Shown piece by piece: positions 19,208-28,328 of a stretch of 64,000 nucleotides of DNA. Source of the DNA: Enterococcus ureasiticus (lineage in GTDB: Bacteria > Bacillota > Bacilli > Lactobacillales > Enterococcaceae); assembly GCF_001730285.1 (NCBI RefSeq), contig NZ_MIJZ01000012.1, positions 372,001 to 436,000 on the forward strand, in the 5' to 3' direction. Numbering within the stretch: the stretch's first letter is position 1; every line of letters starts with the position of its first letter. The position numbers and the translations under genes were made by a program. Below the pieces are notes generated by a model, which searched no databases, was not told the origin of the DNA, and saw nothing but the letters and a program-made list of their open reading frames with translations.

Positions 19208-19231
19208 TTTTTTACCCTCACTCATAACTAG

Positions 19232-19269
19232 AAAAAAGTTCTCAGCCTATTAAAGCTAAGAACTTTTTT
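19232..19269. terminator. Bidirectional terminator between the PTS gene and truA
   Basis: AAAAAAGTTCT (19232-19242) pairs with AGAACTTTTTT (19259-19269), with the inner AGC/GCT pair extending the stem. T-runs on both strands allow it to end both the PTS operon and the ecf-truA transcript. Confidence 0.85.
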
Positions 19270-19270
19270 C

Positions 19271-20020
19271 CTATTGTTCATATTTCACTTCGACCAAATA
19301 CAATCCTTCTGGATGAGCCGTTGGTCCAGCTAAATTTCGATCTTTTGCTGCAATAATTTCAGGAATAAGGGTTTCATCCATTCGTCCATTTCCCATTTTA
19401 AGTAGCGTTCCTACTAAAATTCGGATCATCTTATACAAAAAACCATCCCCGCGAAACGTAAAAATCAATTCATTCCCAGCTTCATTGACCTCAAGACTTG
19501 CTTCATGAATCGTTCGAACTTTATCTTCTATCTCAGTTCCAGAAGCACAAAATGACGTGAAATCATGTGTTCCTACTAAATCGGTCAGTGCTCGTTGAAT
19601 TTTCTCAGTATCGACTTCATAAGGAAAATAACTAGCATAAAATCGTTTGAACGGACTTCTTGGTTTACCAATATCTACCCGAAATTGATAGGTCTTTTCA
19701 ATAACATGATAACGAGCATGGAACTCATCTGAAACGATTTCCACACTTCTCACCGCAATATCTTCAGGTGTTTGAGTATCTAATGCATAACGCATCCTCT
19801 CTAACTCTCTCGCCTGTGGGTAATCAAAATGAATAACCTGTCCTAAAGCGTGAACACCGGCATCCGTCCGACCTGAACCAAAAATCGTGATTGTTTTACC
19901 ATTATTCATTTTTCTTAATGTTTTTTCAACTTCTGCTTGAACCGTTCGTCCATTTGGTTGAGACTGAAATCCATTAAAATTCGTTCCATCATACGCGATT
20001 ATTGCTTTATAGCGCGGCAT
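19271..20020 (-). CDS. truA: tRNA pseudouridine(38-40) synthase TruA
   Basis: A 249-residue cytoplasmic enzyme that converts uridines 38-40 in the anticodon arm of tRNA to pseudouridine. The catalytic aspartate is in GSGRTDAGVHALGQVIHF (about residue 53), and AYDGTNFNGFQSQPNGRTVQ is the N-terminal signature. It is the last gene of the ecfA1-ecfA2-ecfT-truA run, the same order as in Bacillus and Lactobacillus. Confidence 0.97.
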   Translation of the reverse strand: MPRYKAIIAYDGTNFNGFQSQPNGRTVQAEVEKTLRKMNNGKTITIFGSGRTDAGVHALGQVIHFDYPQARELERMRYALDTQTPEDIAVRSVEIVSDEFHARYHVIEKTYQFRVDIGKPRSPFKRFYASYFPYEVDTEKIQRALTDLVGTHDFTSFCASGTEIEDKVRTIHEASLEVNEAGNELIFTFRGDGFLYKMIRILVGTLLKMGNGRMDETLIPEIIAAKDRNLAGPTAHPEGLYLVEVKYEQ

Positions 20021-20039
20021 TTCTTTTCCACCTTTACTT

Positions 20040-20834
20040 CTAACTTCTTATAAAAATCAACACTGCAGTTAACACAGCAAATGCCAGCATCACAACTGTA
20101 TCAGTCAAATGCCAATGAAGAATCCGATATTTCGTCCGACCGTCTCCACCTTGATAGCCGCGTGCTTCCATTGCAGTTGCTAAATCTTCTGCTCGATTAA
20201 AACTACTAACAAACAGTGGAATCAATAATGGAACAACAGCTTTCATTTTCTGAATCAAATTCCCTTCACCGAAATCGACGCCACGGGCACGTTGAGCGTT
20301 CATGATTTTTTCTGTTTCATCCATCAATGTTGGGACAAAACGAAGAGCAATCGATAACATCAATGAGACTTCATGAACAGGAAAACGCACCACTTTTAGC
20401 GGACGCAATAAATACTCGATCGCATCTGACAAATCAAGAGGTGGTGTTGTTAGTGTTAATAATGTAGACATGAAAATAATCAACACAAAACGGCAGAAAA
20501 TAAACAAACCATTGATCACCCCAAATTCCGTGATCGTAAAAATCCCCCAATTAAAGTATACTTCTCCACCTTGAGTAAACAACATCTGTAAAGCGACCGT
20601 AAATAAAATCAGCCAAATCAGCGGTTTGATTCCGCGAATAAAGAAGCGAATATTCACTTTGGAAAGAAAAATTGCAAATAATGTAAAAATAGCTAGTACG
20701 GCATACGTTTGCCAATTATTCGCTAAAAATATGATACCGATAAAATAAAAACTAGCGATCAATTTTGCTCTTGGATCCATCGTATGAATAAATGAATCTC
20801 CCGGAATATAACGACCAAAAATCAGTTTGTTCAT
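20040..20834 (-). CDS. ecfT: ECF transporter transmembrane subunit EcfT
   Basis: A 264-residue membrane protein with about five to six helices. It has the two short motifs of EcfT coupling helices (NAQRARGVDF and MEARGYQGG), which contact the two EcfA ATPases. The ATG at 20834 overlaps the TGA of ecfA2 (TGATG), so translation is coupled. As a group II ECF module it would be shared by several vitamin-specific S components encoded elsewhere. Confidence 0.96.
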   Translation of the reverse strand: MNKLIFGRYIPGDSFIHTMDPRAKLIASFYFIGIIFLANNWQTYAVLAIFTLFAIFLSKVNIRFFIRGIKPLIWLILFTVALQMLFTQGGEVYFNWGIFTITEFGVINGLFIFCRFVLIIFMSTLLTLTTPPLDLSDAIEYLLRPLKVVRFPVHEVSLMLSIALRFVPTLMDETEKIMNAQRARGVDFGEGNLIQKMKAVVPLLIPLFVSSFNRAEDLATAMEARGYQGGDGRTKYRILHWHLTDTVVMLAFAVLTAVLIFIRS

Positions 20835-21703
20835 CACAGGCCTTCACCTGCCTTTTTCAATCCTTTTAATAAATCATCCGCTAGAGTTTCAGCAGTTAAT
20901 GGTAATTCTTCAAAAGAAAAACCTTTCGCTTGTAATTTTTCTGCAAAGGTCGCAGCAGTTGGTACACCTAATTGTTTTTCCTTCAGCCAATCAATATCTT
21001 GGAAAACTTCTTGTGGTGTGCCTGCCTTAACGATTTGACCTTGTTCTAATACGATCACATGATCTGCATAATTAGCCACATCATCCATTAAATGAGTTAC
21101 CAAAACAATCGTCATTCCACGTTCTTCATGTAAGCGCTGAAACATTTCCATCATTTCTTTGCGTCCTTGTGGATCGAGCCCTGCTGTAGGTTCATCCAAA
21201 ACCAACACTTCCGGTTCCATCGCTAAAACACCAGCAATCGCTACACGACGCATTTGGCCCCCTGATAATTCAAATGGAGAGCGTTCTAAATAACTAGCAT
21301 CTAGGCCAACTAAATCAAGCATTTCAGCAGCTAATCTCGCAGCATCTTCTCCTGATACGCCAAAGTTCTTTGGACCAAAGGCGATATCTTTTGCGACTGT
21401 TTCTTCAAATAATTGTGCTTCCGGAAATTGAAAGACAATACCAACTTTTTTACGAATTGGCTTTAAATTTTTATTATTTGTTTCAGGAACGATCACTCTA
21501 TCCCCAATCGTTACGGTACCTTTTGTTGGCTTTACTAAAGCATTCAAGTGCTGCAGCAAAGTGGATTTCCCACTACCAGTATGCCCAACGATCGCTGTAT
21601 AAGAACCATTTTCTATCGTCAAATTCAAATCGAATAATGCCCGTTGTTCAAATGGTGTGTTGGGTTGGTACGTAAAATCTACTTGTTCAAAACGGATGTC
21701 CAT
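20834..21703 (-). CDS. ecfA2: ECF transporter ATPase EcfA2
   Basis: A 289-residue ABC ATPase, with Walker [13 protein letters not shown]-loop [13 protein letters not shown], signature [13 protein letters not shown] and Walker [13 protein letters not shown]. It pairs with EcfA1 below EcfT to power vitamin uptake. The ATG at 21703 follows a GGTGG ribosome binding site; a TTG two codons earlier is also in frame. It overlaps ecfA1 by 25 bp. Confidence 0.95.
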   Translation of the reverse strand: MDIRFEQVDFTYQPNTPFEQRALFDLNLTIENGSYTAIVGHTGSGKSTLLQHLNALVKPTKGTVTIGDRVIVPETNNKNLKPIRKKVGIVFQFPEAQLFEETVAKDIAFGPKNFGVSGEDAARLAAEMLDLVGLDASYLERSPFELSGGQMRRVAIAGVLAMEPEVLVLDEPTAGLDPQGRKEMMEMFQRLHEERGMTIVLVTHLMDDVANYADHVIVLEQGQIVKAGTPQEVFQDIDWLKEKQLGVPTAATFAEKLQAKGFSFEELPLTAETLADDLLKGLKKAGEGL

Positions 21704-22518
21704 AACCAATCCACCATCCTTTCTTCAGTCAAATAGTCATCTGGCACATCAACGCCACGTTGTTTTAAAGCAATTTTTAGTTTTTCTGGAAAAGGAAGAT
21801 CTAAACCCATCTGGATCAATTCAGTTCCAGCTGAGAAAATTTTCTCTGGTGTGCCTTCACTAACCAATTCCCCTTGCTTCATCACTAAAATTCGATTGGC
21901 ATTTGCCGCTTCATCAATATCATGGGTAATTGAAATAACCGTCAAATTACTTTCTTCTTTAATTTTTTTGATTGTTGAAATAACTTCTTCCCGTCCTTCA
22001 GGATCAAGCATACTTGTCGCTTCATCCAAAATGATGATATCTGGGCGCAAAGCCACAACACCAGCAATTGCTACACGCTGTTTTTGGCCACCAGACAAAC
22101 GAGCCGGTTCACGTGTAGCAAAAGTACTCATTCGAACTTTTTCTAACGCATCATTAACTCTGCCAAGCATTTCATCACGAGGAATCCCTTGGTTCTCTAA
22201 GCCAAATGCAACATCATCTTCTACTGTCGATCCAACAAACTGGTTATCAGGATTTTGAAACACCATTCCTACCATTTTGCGAATATCCCAAACATTGGTT
22301 TCATTCAGCTCTTTACCACCAACTGAAATACTGCCTGAAGCAGGTAACAGCAATCCATTGATTGTTTTTGCCAATGTTGATTTCCCGGACCCATTATGTC
22401 CAATAATTGCAATCCACTCACCTTGTTGGATGGAAAAAGATACATCTTTCAAAGCGGGAGAAGCATCTTCTGGTTGATAGTTAAAATCGATATTTTTTAA
22501 TTCAATTATCGGTTGCAT
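21679..22518 (-). CDS. ecfA1: ECF transporter ATPase EcfA1
   Basis: A 279-residue ABC ATPase with Walker [13 protein letters not shown]-loop [13 protein letters not shown], signature [13 protein letters not shown] and Walker [13 protein letters not shown]. It is the first gene of the ECF operon. The ATG at 22518 has GAGGGA seven bases upstream. In Bacillus and Lactobacillus this gene directly follows rplQ; here about 9 kb of accessory genes lie between the two, so the operon needs its own promoter in 22519-22698. Confidence 0.95.
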   Translation of the reverse strand: MQPIIELKNIDFNYQPEDASPALKDVSFSIQQGEWIAIIGHNGSGKSTLAKTINGLLLPASGSISVGGKELNETNVWDIRKMVGMVFQNPDNQFVGSTVEDDVAFGLENQGIPRDEMLGRVNDALEKVRMSTFATREPARLSGGQKQRVAIAGVVALRPDIIILDEATSMLDPEGREEVISTIKKIKEESNLTVISITHDIDEAANANRILVMKQGELVSEGTPEKIFSAGTELIQMGLDLPFPEKLKIALKQRGVDVPDDYLTEERMVDWLWTSVLNK

Positions 22519-22644
22519 CGCGTACTCCCTCAATTATTTAGTCTTTCTAACACTAACAAAAAATCAGTGTTTTTTCAATCATCTCTTCTTAACCTTGCAC
22601 TATTCTCTATTATAACAAAATAAGTCAATTTATGTGTATTCTTA

Positions 22645-22658
22645 TCTGTCATGACAGA
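22645..22658. promoter_or_regulatory. Palindrome upstream of ecfA1
   Basis: TCTGTCATGACAGA is a perfect 14-bp palindrome located 127 bp before the ecfA1 start codon, in the spacer that must hold the operon promoter. It could be an operator; no known regulator motif was recognised. Confidence 0.35.
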
Positions 22659-22698
22659 AAGTTTTTTTAGCTAATTAACTTATTTTACTTATAGTAAC

Positions 22699-22746
22699 TT
22701 AAAAAGGATGAAAGAAAACTAAATTAGTCTTCTCACATCCTTTTAA
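22699..22746 (-). terminator. Intrinsic terminator after the M20 amidohydrolase gene
   Basis: TTAAAAAGGATG (22699-22710) pairs with CATCCTTTTAA (22736-22746), and the inner arms also pair. A T-run follows the stem on the minus strand. It separates the amidohydrolase unit from the ecf operon. Confidence 0.8.
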
Positions 22747-22753
22747 GCAGTCG

Positions 22754-23923
22754 CTATTTATTCAAATACTCAAATGCATATTGCGCATATAATTCCGCAC
22801 CAATTTCCATAGCATCTTCATCCACATTAAAGCGTCCATGGTGATGAGCCCACTGTGTATCTTTTTCTGGATTTCCACAACCGACCAAAGCAAAACAGCC
22901 CGATATATTCTCAGTAAAGTAGCTGAAATCTTCCCCTCCTGTGGTTGGGGGTTCTTGAATCAGCGCTGACTCACCAAAGCTTTCTTTGATGATTGCTTGA
23001 GCAAATAATGCGTCTTCTTCATCATTGATTACAGGAACTGTACCATAATTATAGTCTACAGTAACTGTGCCACCGTACATAGCTGCTGTTTGCTCAGCAT
23101 AGCGTTTTAAAGCCTTTTCCACACGATTACGCGTCTCAATACTAAAACAACGCACAGTGCCTTCTAATCGAGCATTTTCAGCGATCACATTAAATCGTGT
23201 ACCAACATCCATTTTACCCACAGTCACGACAACCGGATCTAACGGATTCGTTTCTCTAGAAACGACTGCTTGCACATTCATCACAAAAGAAGAAGCAATC
23301 ACAGCTGCGTCTACACAAGCGTCCGGCATTGCACCATGTCCACCGCGCCCTTTAAAGTCGATTGAGAAAATATCTGCTGAAGCAAATGATGAGCCCACAA
23401 CACAAGAAGCCGTTCCAGAAAGCATCTGTGACCAAATATGAATCCCAAAAACATCATCCACACCTTCAACTGCACCTTGAGCGACCATTGCTTTAGCTCC
23501 CTGAGCATTTTCTTCTGATGGTTGGAAAACAAAACGAACAGTTCCCTTGATCTCTGCTTGTACTTCTTTTAACGCTTTTGCTGCAGTCAACAGCATTGCT
23601 GTGTGGGCATCATGACCACATGCATGCATTTTTCCATCTTCCAATGACTTGTAAGAAATTCCGTCAGTCAATTCTTGAACAGGTAACGCATCCATATCCG
23701 CCCGTAAAGCAACGGTCTTTCCTGGTTGACCGCCAACAAGTTCTGCAATGATTCCTGTTGGTTCCGTCTTACGATAAGGGATACCGATTTTTTCTAACGT
23801 TTCAGCAACTTTTTCTGTTGTTCTAAATTCTTCGAATTGCAATTCAGGATGTTGATGGAGATCTCTTCTAAAATCGATCATTTCTTTCTTATACTTTTGA
23901 ATCAACACTTTTAATTCTTTCAT
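22754..23923 (-). CDS. M20 family metallo-amidohydrolase
   Basis: A 389-residue zinc peptidase-fold enzyme of the M20D group (hippurate hydrolase, N-acyl-amino-acid and IAA-amino-acid hydrolases). Metal-binding motifs are HACGHDAHTAMLL (about residues 100-112), the acidic pair in QPSEENAQGA and GGEDFSYF near the C-terminus. It would remove an acyl group from an amino acid or similar amide in the cytoplasm. It lies 15 bp after a membrane transporter gene in the same operon, so the transporter probably brings in its substrate or exports a product. The exact substrate cannot be given. Confidence 0.85.
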   Translation of the reverse strand: MKELKVLIQKYKKEMIDFRRDLHQHPELQFEEFRTTEKVAETLEKIGIPYRKTEPTGIIAELVGGQPGKTVALRADMDALPVQELTDGISYKSLEDGKMHACGHDAHTAMLLTAAKALKEVQAEIKGTVRFVFQPSEENAQGAKAMVAQGAVEGVDDVFGIHIWSQMLSGTASCVVGSSFASADIFSIDFKGRGGHGAMPDACVDAAVIASSFVMNVQAVVSRETNPLDPVVVTVGKMDVGTRFNVIAENARLEGTVRCFSIETRNRVEKALKRYAEQTAAMYGGTVTVDYNYGTVPVINDEEDALFAQAIIKESFGESALIQEPPTTGGEDFSYFTENISGCFALVGCGNPEKDTQWAHHHGRFNVDEDAMEIGAELYAQYAFEYLNK

Positions 23924-23938
23924 TTTATTCCCTCATTT

Positions 23939-25138
23939 CTATAGACTCAATAAGATACTTGAAAAGATTCCTGCAAGAACAACGGATACGATCGTAACTG
24001 TTATAAATCCAGCCACTAACATCGGCGGCATCATGTGACTTGTCAGTGCTTCTTTTTCTTTTTCATCTTCGGTCAATGACTGAATGACTTCATTTGTAAT
24101 GATATAATCTGCTGGGAATCCGTATAGGGCCGTTAATGAAACTGCAAAAGCCATTTCTTTACTAACACCTAACAACTTCCCGACGACTGCAGAAAAGATA
24201 TACATCCCAATAACACCGATCACAATAATACCGACCATTGGTAAAAATAATTCTTCTAGCATCTCTGGCGTGGCTTTTTTCAATCCATCAAAAATAAATA
24301 ACATTAATCCTAAAATCGCAAAACCAAAACTATTCGCTTTTTTCAATGGTTGTTTCTCTAGAAAGCCTAGTGAAGACGCTACAACACCAAAGAATAAACA
24401 TAAAACAAATGGGCTAATTGAAACAAAAGGTGCACACCACGCTGAAACATAATACGCAGCCAATGCCACAATTGCCAACCGAAAGATCCGAGAAAAATCA
24501 GTGTGGTATTTTGCCGGAATATTTTTAAATAACCTTGGTATCTCTTCATCAGTTTCAGTTTGTCCATTTTCTTGTTCGTGAACAGGTATCCATTCCCCAC
24601 TGCGGTACTTTTCAAGCATTCGTTTTCCTTCTTTTTTCAGCATGATCGAAGTTAACGGATAACCAGCGAAGCCCTGCATCACATAAATCAAAATTGCTAA
24701 TACTGATAGTGACGTTAAGCCAGCTGTTTGAGCCGCTTCTGACATGATCAGTGAAGACACAACACCTCCAACGAGTGGTGGAACAGCGACTAGAACAGTT
24801 TTGTAATCAAAAACCAATGAACCTACCGTCAATAATAATACAACGATTCCTAGAATCCCAGAAAGTGTGATCACGATTGTTTTCCATTGATTTGCTAGTT
24901 CTTTGATCGATAATAATGTTCCCATATTTGTAATCAGCAGATACATCAATAATGTTGCAACTACTGGCGGGATCCCAGCAATCTCAACGATGTTCTCTGG
25001 AAAAAATGTCCAATAACCTATAACAAATAATACTGCACAGACAAAAACAGAGGAAATCCATGCTTTTGTTTTACTTGATACAACATCACCGATATATAAA
25101 ATTCCCATCAGCAACGTAAAAGCTGTCATTTGCGCCAT
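23939..25138 (-). CDS. Polytopic membrane protein, probable transporter paired with the amidohydrolase
   Basis: A 399-residue very hydrophobic protein with about ten to eleven membrane helices and a charged cytoplasmic loop near residues 175-215 (KKEGKRMLEKYRSGEWIPVHEQENGQTETDEEIPR). Repeated glycine-rich helices (PPLVGGVVSSLIMSEAAQTAG, YGFPADYIITNEVIQSL) resemble the two-repeat fold of sodium/solute symporters such as the glutamate symporter GltS, but I cannot name the family with confidence. A strong AAGGAG ribosome binding site precedes the ATG. It is the first gene of a two-gene operon with the M20 enzyme, which suggests transport of an acylated amino acid or peptide-like compound. Confidence 0.65.
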   Translation of the reverse strand: MAQMTAFTLLMGILYIGDVVSSKTKAWISSVFVCAVLFVIGYWTFFPENIVEIAGIPPVVATLLMYLLITNMGTLLSIKELANQWKTIVITLSGILGIVVLLLTVGSLVFDYKTVLVAVPPLVGGVVSSLIMSEAAQTAGLTSLSVLAILIYVMQGFAGYPLTSIMLKKEGKRMLEKYRSGEWIPVHEQENGQTETDEEIPRLFKNIPAKYHTDFSRIFRLAIVALAAYYVSAWCAPFVSISPFVLCLFFGVVASSLGFLEKQPLKKANSFGFAILGLMLFIFDGLKKATPEMLEELFLPMVGIIVIGVIGMYIFSAVVGKLLGVSKEMAFAVSLTALYGFPADYIITNEVIQSLTEDEKEKEALTSHMMPPMLVAGFITVTIVSVVLAGIFSSILLSL

Positions 25139-25225
25139 GTTACTACTCCTTATAACTCTTTTTTGTCAGAAAATTCCGACCGGTTAAAGTATACTAAAAT
25201 TTACACTTAGAGTCAATAACACAAC

Positions 25226-25275
25226 AAAAGTCCAGCGTATAAGACACCCCCTTTTGTCCTACACGCTAAACTTTT
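25226..25275. terminator. Long imperfect hairpin terminating the GH4 operon
   Basis: The sequence folds into AAAAGT/ACTTTT, AGCGT/ACGCT and GACA/TGTC pairs with small internal loops (25226-25275). It lies 60 bp after the GH4 stop codon and ends in TTTT on either strand, so it could also block read-through toward the transporter gene. Confidence 0.6.
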
Positions 25276-25335
25276 AGCTAGTAACCATATATTTAAAAAT
25301 TTCAACAGATATTCGCTCTTTTTATTTACTGTAAA

Positions 25336-26661
25336 TTAAATCAATATTGGCCAAAATTCTCTATTTACTTCATAAAGTTCATCTAATACTTTTTTTCCTA
25401 CTGTATAATTCGGGATCGTCTTATTAAGCAACACTGCTTCAAGGGCTGCTTGATATGAACCAGACAAAGCGGCATCTACGGTCATTTTTTCATACGCTTT
25501 TTGCATTTCCATTAGCCCTTTTTGGAAAGTAGGAATCTCACCAATATTAATTGTTTCAGCTCCCATACTCCCAACATATGCTGGAACTTCAATAACAGCT
25601 TCCGAATCGAAGTTAGAAATCGCGCCATGATTTTTTTGATTCACGGTAAATCGTTCTCTGGTATTATGAATAATCGCATAGGCAATATCTACAATATAAT
25701 TCCCATGTACACCTGCATGTAAGGATGAGTCTTTTGCAGATCCTGCATCGATAACACGGCGACATTCATCATATATTCTTTTTTCTCTCCCTTGCATAAC
25801 ATAGTCTCCACGTGTAAAGTTAAGATCTTCATGGGCTACCATTTCATCTGGCGTCAAGTAGTATTGCAAATAGCAATTAGGAAAATACTCGGGAAATCGT
25901 TTAAATAGACTAATCATTTGGCGATACGTGTCAATCCAATACTGGTCTTCTTTTGTTTCTTCATTAGACTGCAACAACGTATCAATTTTTCCGCTTATGA
26001 CATCTTCTCTTAACTGAGGTAATAAATCCGTGCCGTCAGCATCAATAATGTTGGTCCACCAACCAAAGTGATTCATTCCAAAATACTTAAAGGTTAAATC
26101 ACGTAAATCTTTGTTAAAGTAGCTAGCAATCGCACCTTCAATAGAAATTGGCATATCACAAATACATAATACTTTCGCTTCTGGAAATACCCGATAAATT
26201 GCTTCTGATAAAATTGCTTCTGGGTTTGTATAATTTAAAATCCACGCATTCGGACAGATTTCTTTCACTTTTTTTATAATTTCCAACACAGCGGGAATCA
26301 CTCTCATCGCAAAAGAAAAACCACCTAATCCACATGTTTCTTGTCCTACCACACCATGTTTTAGACATATTTTTTCATCAATTGCTCGTTGTCTATTCAA
26401 CCCTGGACGAATTTGCATAAATAAAAAATCTGCATCGACTAAAGCTTCATCTATATTGGTAGTAAAAGATACTTTTATTTTTGAACCTGTTTCTTGATAA
26501 TACATCTTTGTGTATTGACCTAAAAGAGAAACCCTTTCTTCATCTATGTCATATAACACTAACTCAGTCAAATTTAATTCTTCTGCTCGCTGTCTTAAGA
26601 CTTCTAAAATCCCTGGTGATTGGGTAGAACCTCCGCCCACCATGACAAATTTATTACTCAT
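25336..26661 (-). CDS. GH4 family NAD-dependent 6-phospho-glucosidase
   Basis: A 441-residue enzyme of glycoside hydrolase family 4, which uses NAD+ and a divalent metal to cleave phosphorylated disaccharides by an oxidation-elimination route. The Rossmann start is FVMVGGGSTQSPG; the metal site is formed by Cys and His in ICDMPISIEG and FGMNHFGWW. CDMP rather than CNVP is typical of the alpha-specific members (GlvA, AglB, MalH), so 6-phospho-alpha-glucosidase is favoured, in keeping with the alpha-glucoside type PTS upstream. It is the last gene of a chbG-PTS-GH4 operon. Confidence 0.85.
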   Translation of the reverse strand: MSNKFVMVGGGSTQSPGILEVLRQRAEELNLTELVLYDIDEERVSLLGQYTKMYYQETGSKIKVSFTTNIDEALVDADFLFMQIRPGLNRQRAIDEKICLKHGVVGQETCGLGGFSFAMRVIPAVLEIIKKVKEICPNAWILNYTNPEAILSEAIYRVFPEAKVLCICDMPISIEGAIASYFNKDLRDLTFKYFGMNHFGWWTNIIDADGTDLLPQLREDVISGKIDTLLQSNEETKEDQYWIDTYRQMISLFKRFPEYFPNCYLQYYLTPDEMVAHEDLNFTRGDYVMQGREKRIYDECRRVIDAGSAKDSSLHAGVHGNYIVDIAYAIIHNTRERFTVNQKNHGAISNFDSEAVIEVPAYVGSMGAETINIGEIPTFQKGLMEMQKAYEKMTVDAALSGSYQAALEAVLLNKTIPNYTVGKKVLDELYEVNREFWPILI

Positions 26662-26713
26662 AAAAAAACCTCCTGTAGTTATTACATACTTTCATTGTGT
26701 GTCTTACTATCAT

Positions 26714-28279
26714 TTAACTTTTTGCTCTTAGATATTCCATATAAGCTTCGACTTTCTCATGTTCTTCTTCCACTCCGACACCTATAATAATTTGAATATG
26801 TTTTCCTTTATCAACAATCCCAGATGCCTTGACTTTTTCCTTGAGTATATCCAAGTTTACTTTTGATTCATCCTCTACATCTATCCTAAGTCGAGTATAG
26901 CAATTGATTATATCTAAAATGTTATCTACCCCGCCTAGGCCTTCCACAATATTTTGAATTTGTGGTTCAAATCTCTCATCCTGTGTTTGTATTTCGATTA
27001 CTTCAGCTGTACTTTCTTCTGCCGTATCCTCTAGATTTTCTCTTCCTAATGTTGGAATATTTAATTTAACGATTAAGGTTTTGAATACAAAATACTCTAA
27101 AACGCCAGTAACAATAAACATAATTGGAATCAAATACTGATGTCCTAATCGAATAGGAAAAGCCAAACTATTAATGATCATATTGATTCCTGTATCAAAC
27201 TGAATATTGATTCCAACTAAATTGGTTAGGAATAAACTCAATCCATAAACAACTGAATGAGCTAGCCATAATACAGGTGATAGGAAAAGAAATAGGAATT
27301 CAAGCGGCTCAGTCACTCCTGCTAAAAAGGCTGTTGTAACAGTTGGAATCAACAACGCAGCTACTTTTTTACGGTTTTCTGGTCGTGAAGTTTTCCAAAA
27401 AGCAAATGCAATTCCAATCGGTAATGAAATTGAGCCGAAATTAGAGAGATAACCAATTGATGGATGCATCGTTGTAATTTGACTAGCATTGCCCAATTCA
27501 GCTAGCCAAATATTAAAAGCACCGTTGTATACTTGTCCCGCAATTTCTGCTGTTCCACCCAAAGGCGTATAAAATAGCGGCATCCATAAGAAATGATGTA
27601 AGCCTAATGGTAATAACAATCTATTTAAGAATCCATAGAAAAAGAATCCTACTGACCCAGCTGTTGTCGTTGTTCTTACAACTGATTCAACAAGCGAATT
27701 GACTACGGGCCAAACATACGTGATCCCCATAGCAAACAGAATTGTTATAAACACAATAAATATATACACAGTTTTCGTCCCCGAATACGGAGCCAGATAT
27801 CGATGTAACTTGATATCACCAAATTTATTAACTAGCCATCCCACTAGTACTCCTAAAGAAATCCCTAGAAAAACACCCATATCCGTTACTTGGATACCGA
27901 ATACCATTCCTTGCCCGGTCCCATACAATCCTTGTTCTCCCGTTTCAGCTAAACGTCCAGTAATATCTAACCAAGAATGATTCGCATACAAAAATAGTAA
28001 ATACGTTATAATTCCTAAAATTGCAGCATCCGTTTTATATTTTGGTTTAGCTAGAGCAGCAGCAATCCCTACACAAAAGATGCTACTTAATTGCCCAATC
28101 ATTCCTCCAGACAAAATATTAAAAACAAAATTTCCGATATCTTTTGTAACCGATGGCATCATATCTAGCTTTAAGATGGCACAAACTGATAGGATAATCC
28201 CTGTTACAGCCATAAACATCACTGGTTGAATAATTGCTTTTGAAAAAACCGCGGCCGACTTCATTAACTTTTCTTTCAT
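26714..28279 (-). CDS. PTS glucose-family EIICB, alpha-glucoside type
   Basis: A 521-residue sugar permease with an N-terminal EIIC membrane domain (about residues 1-415; LLPLGLHHFLWMPLFYTPLGG and GVTEPLEFLFLF are typical of the glucose/alpha-glucoside group) and a C-terminal EIIB domain (about 440-521) whose phosphorylated cysteine is in INCYTRLRIDVED. The EIIA domain is absent, so phosphate must come from another protein. Order of domains is C-B as in GlvC and MalB. It supplies the phosphorylated disaccharide for the GH4 enzyme 52 bp downstream. Product specificity is inferred from the family. Confidence 0.88.
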   Translation of the reverse strand: MKEKLMKSAAVFSKAIIQPVMFMAVTGIILSVCAILKLDMMPSVTKDIGNFVFNILSGGMIGQLSSIFCVGIAAALAKPKYKTDAAILGIITYLLFLYANHSWLDITGRLAETGEQGLYGTGQGMVFGIQVTDMGVFLGISLGVLVGWLVNKFGDIKLHRYLAPYSGTKTVYIFIVFITILFAMGITYVWPVVNSLVESVVRTTTTAGSVGFFFYGFLNRLLLPLGLHHFLWMPLFYTPLGGTAEIAGQVYNGAFNIWLAELGNASQITTMHPSIGYLSNFGSISLPIGIAFAFWKTSRPENRKKVAALLIPTVTTAFLAGVTEPLEFLFLFLSPVLWLAHSVVYGLSLFLTNLVGINIQFDTGINMIINSLAFPIRLGHQYLIPIMFIVTGVLEYFVFKTLIVKLNIPTLGRENLEDTAEESTAEVIEIQTQDERFEPQIQNIVEGLGGVDNILDIINCYTRLRIDVEDESKVNLDILKEKVKASGIVDKGKHIQIIIGVGVEEEHEKVEAYMEYLRAKS

Positions 28280-28328
28280 TGACCTTCCCTCCCGAATGGT
28301 ATTTCATTTTTATGATTTTTTCATCATG

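Noticed and set aside
22645-22658. Terminator read of the TCTGTCATGACAGA palindrome plus T-run
   Set aside because: The T-run follows on the plus strand, where no gene ends; kept only as a weak operator candidate.
25139-25335. CRISPR or tandem repeat array
   Set aside because: No array of regularly spaced repeats was seen here or elsewhere in the window; this spacer has one hairpin.
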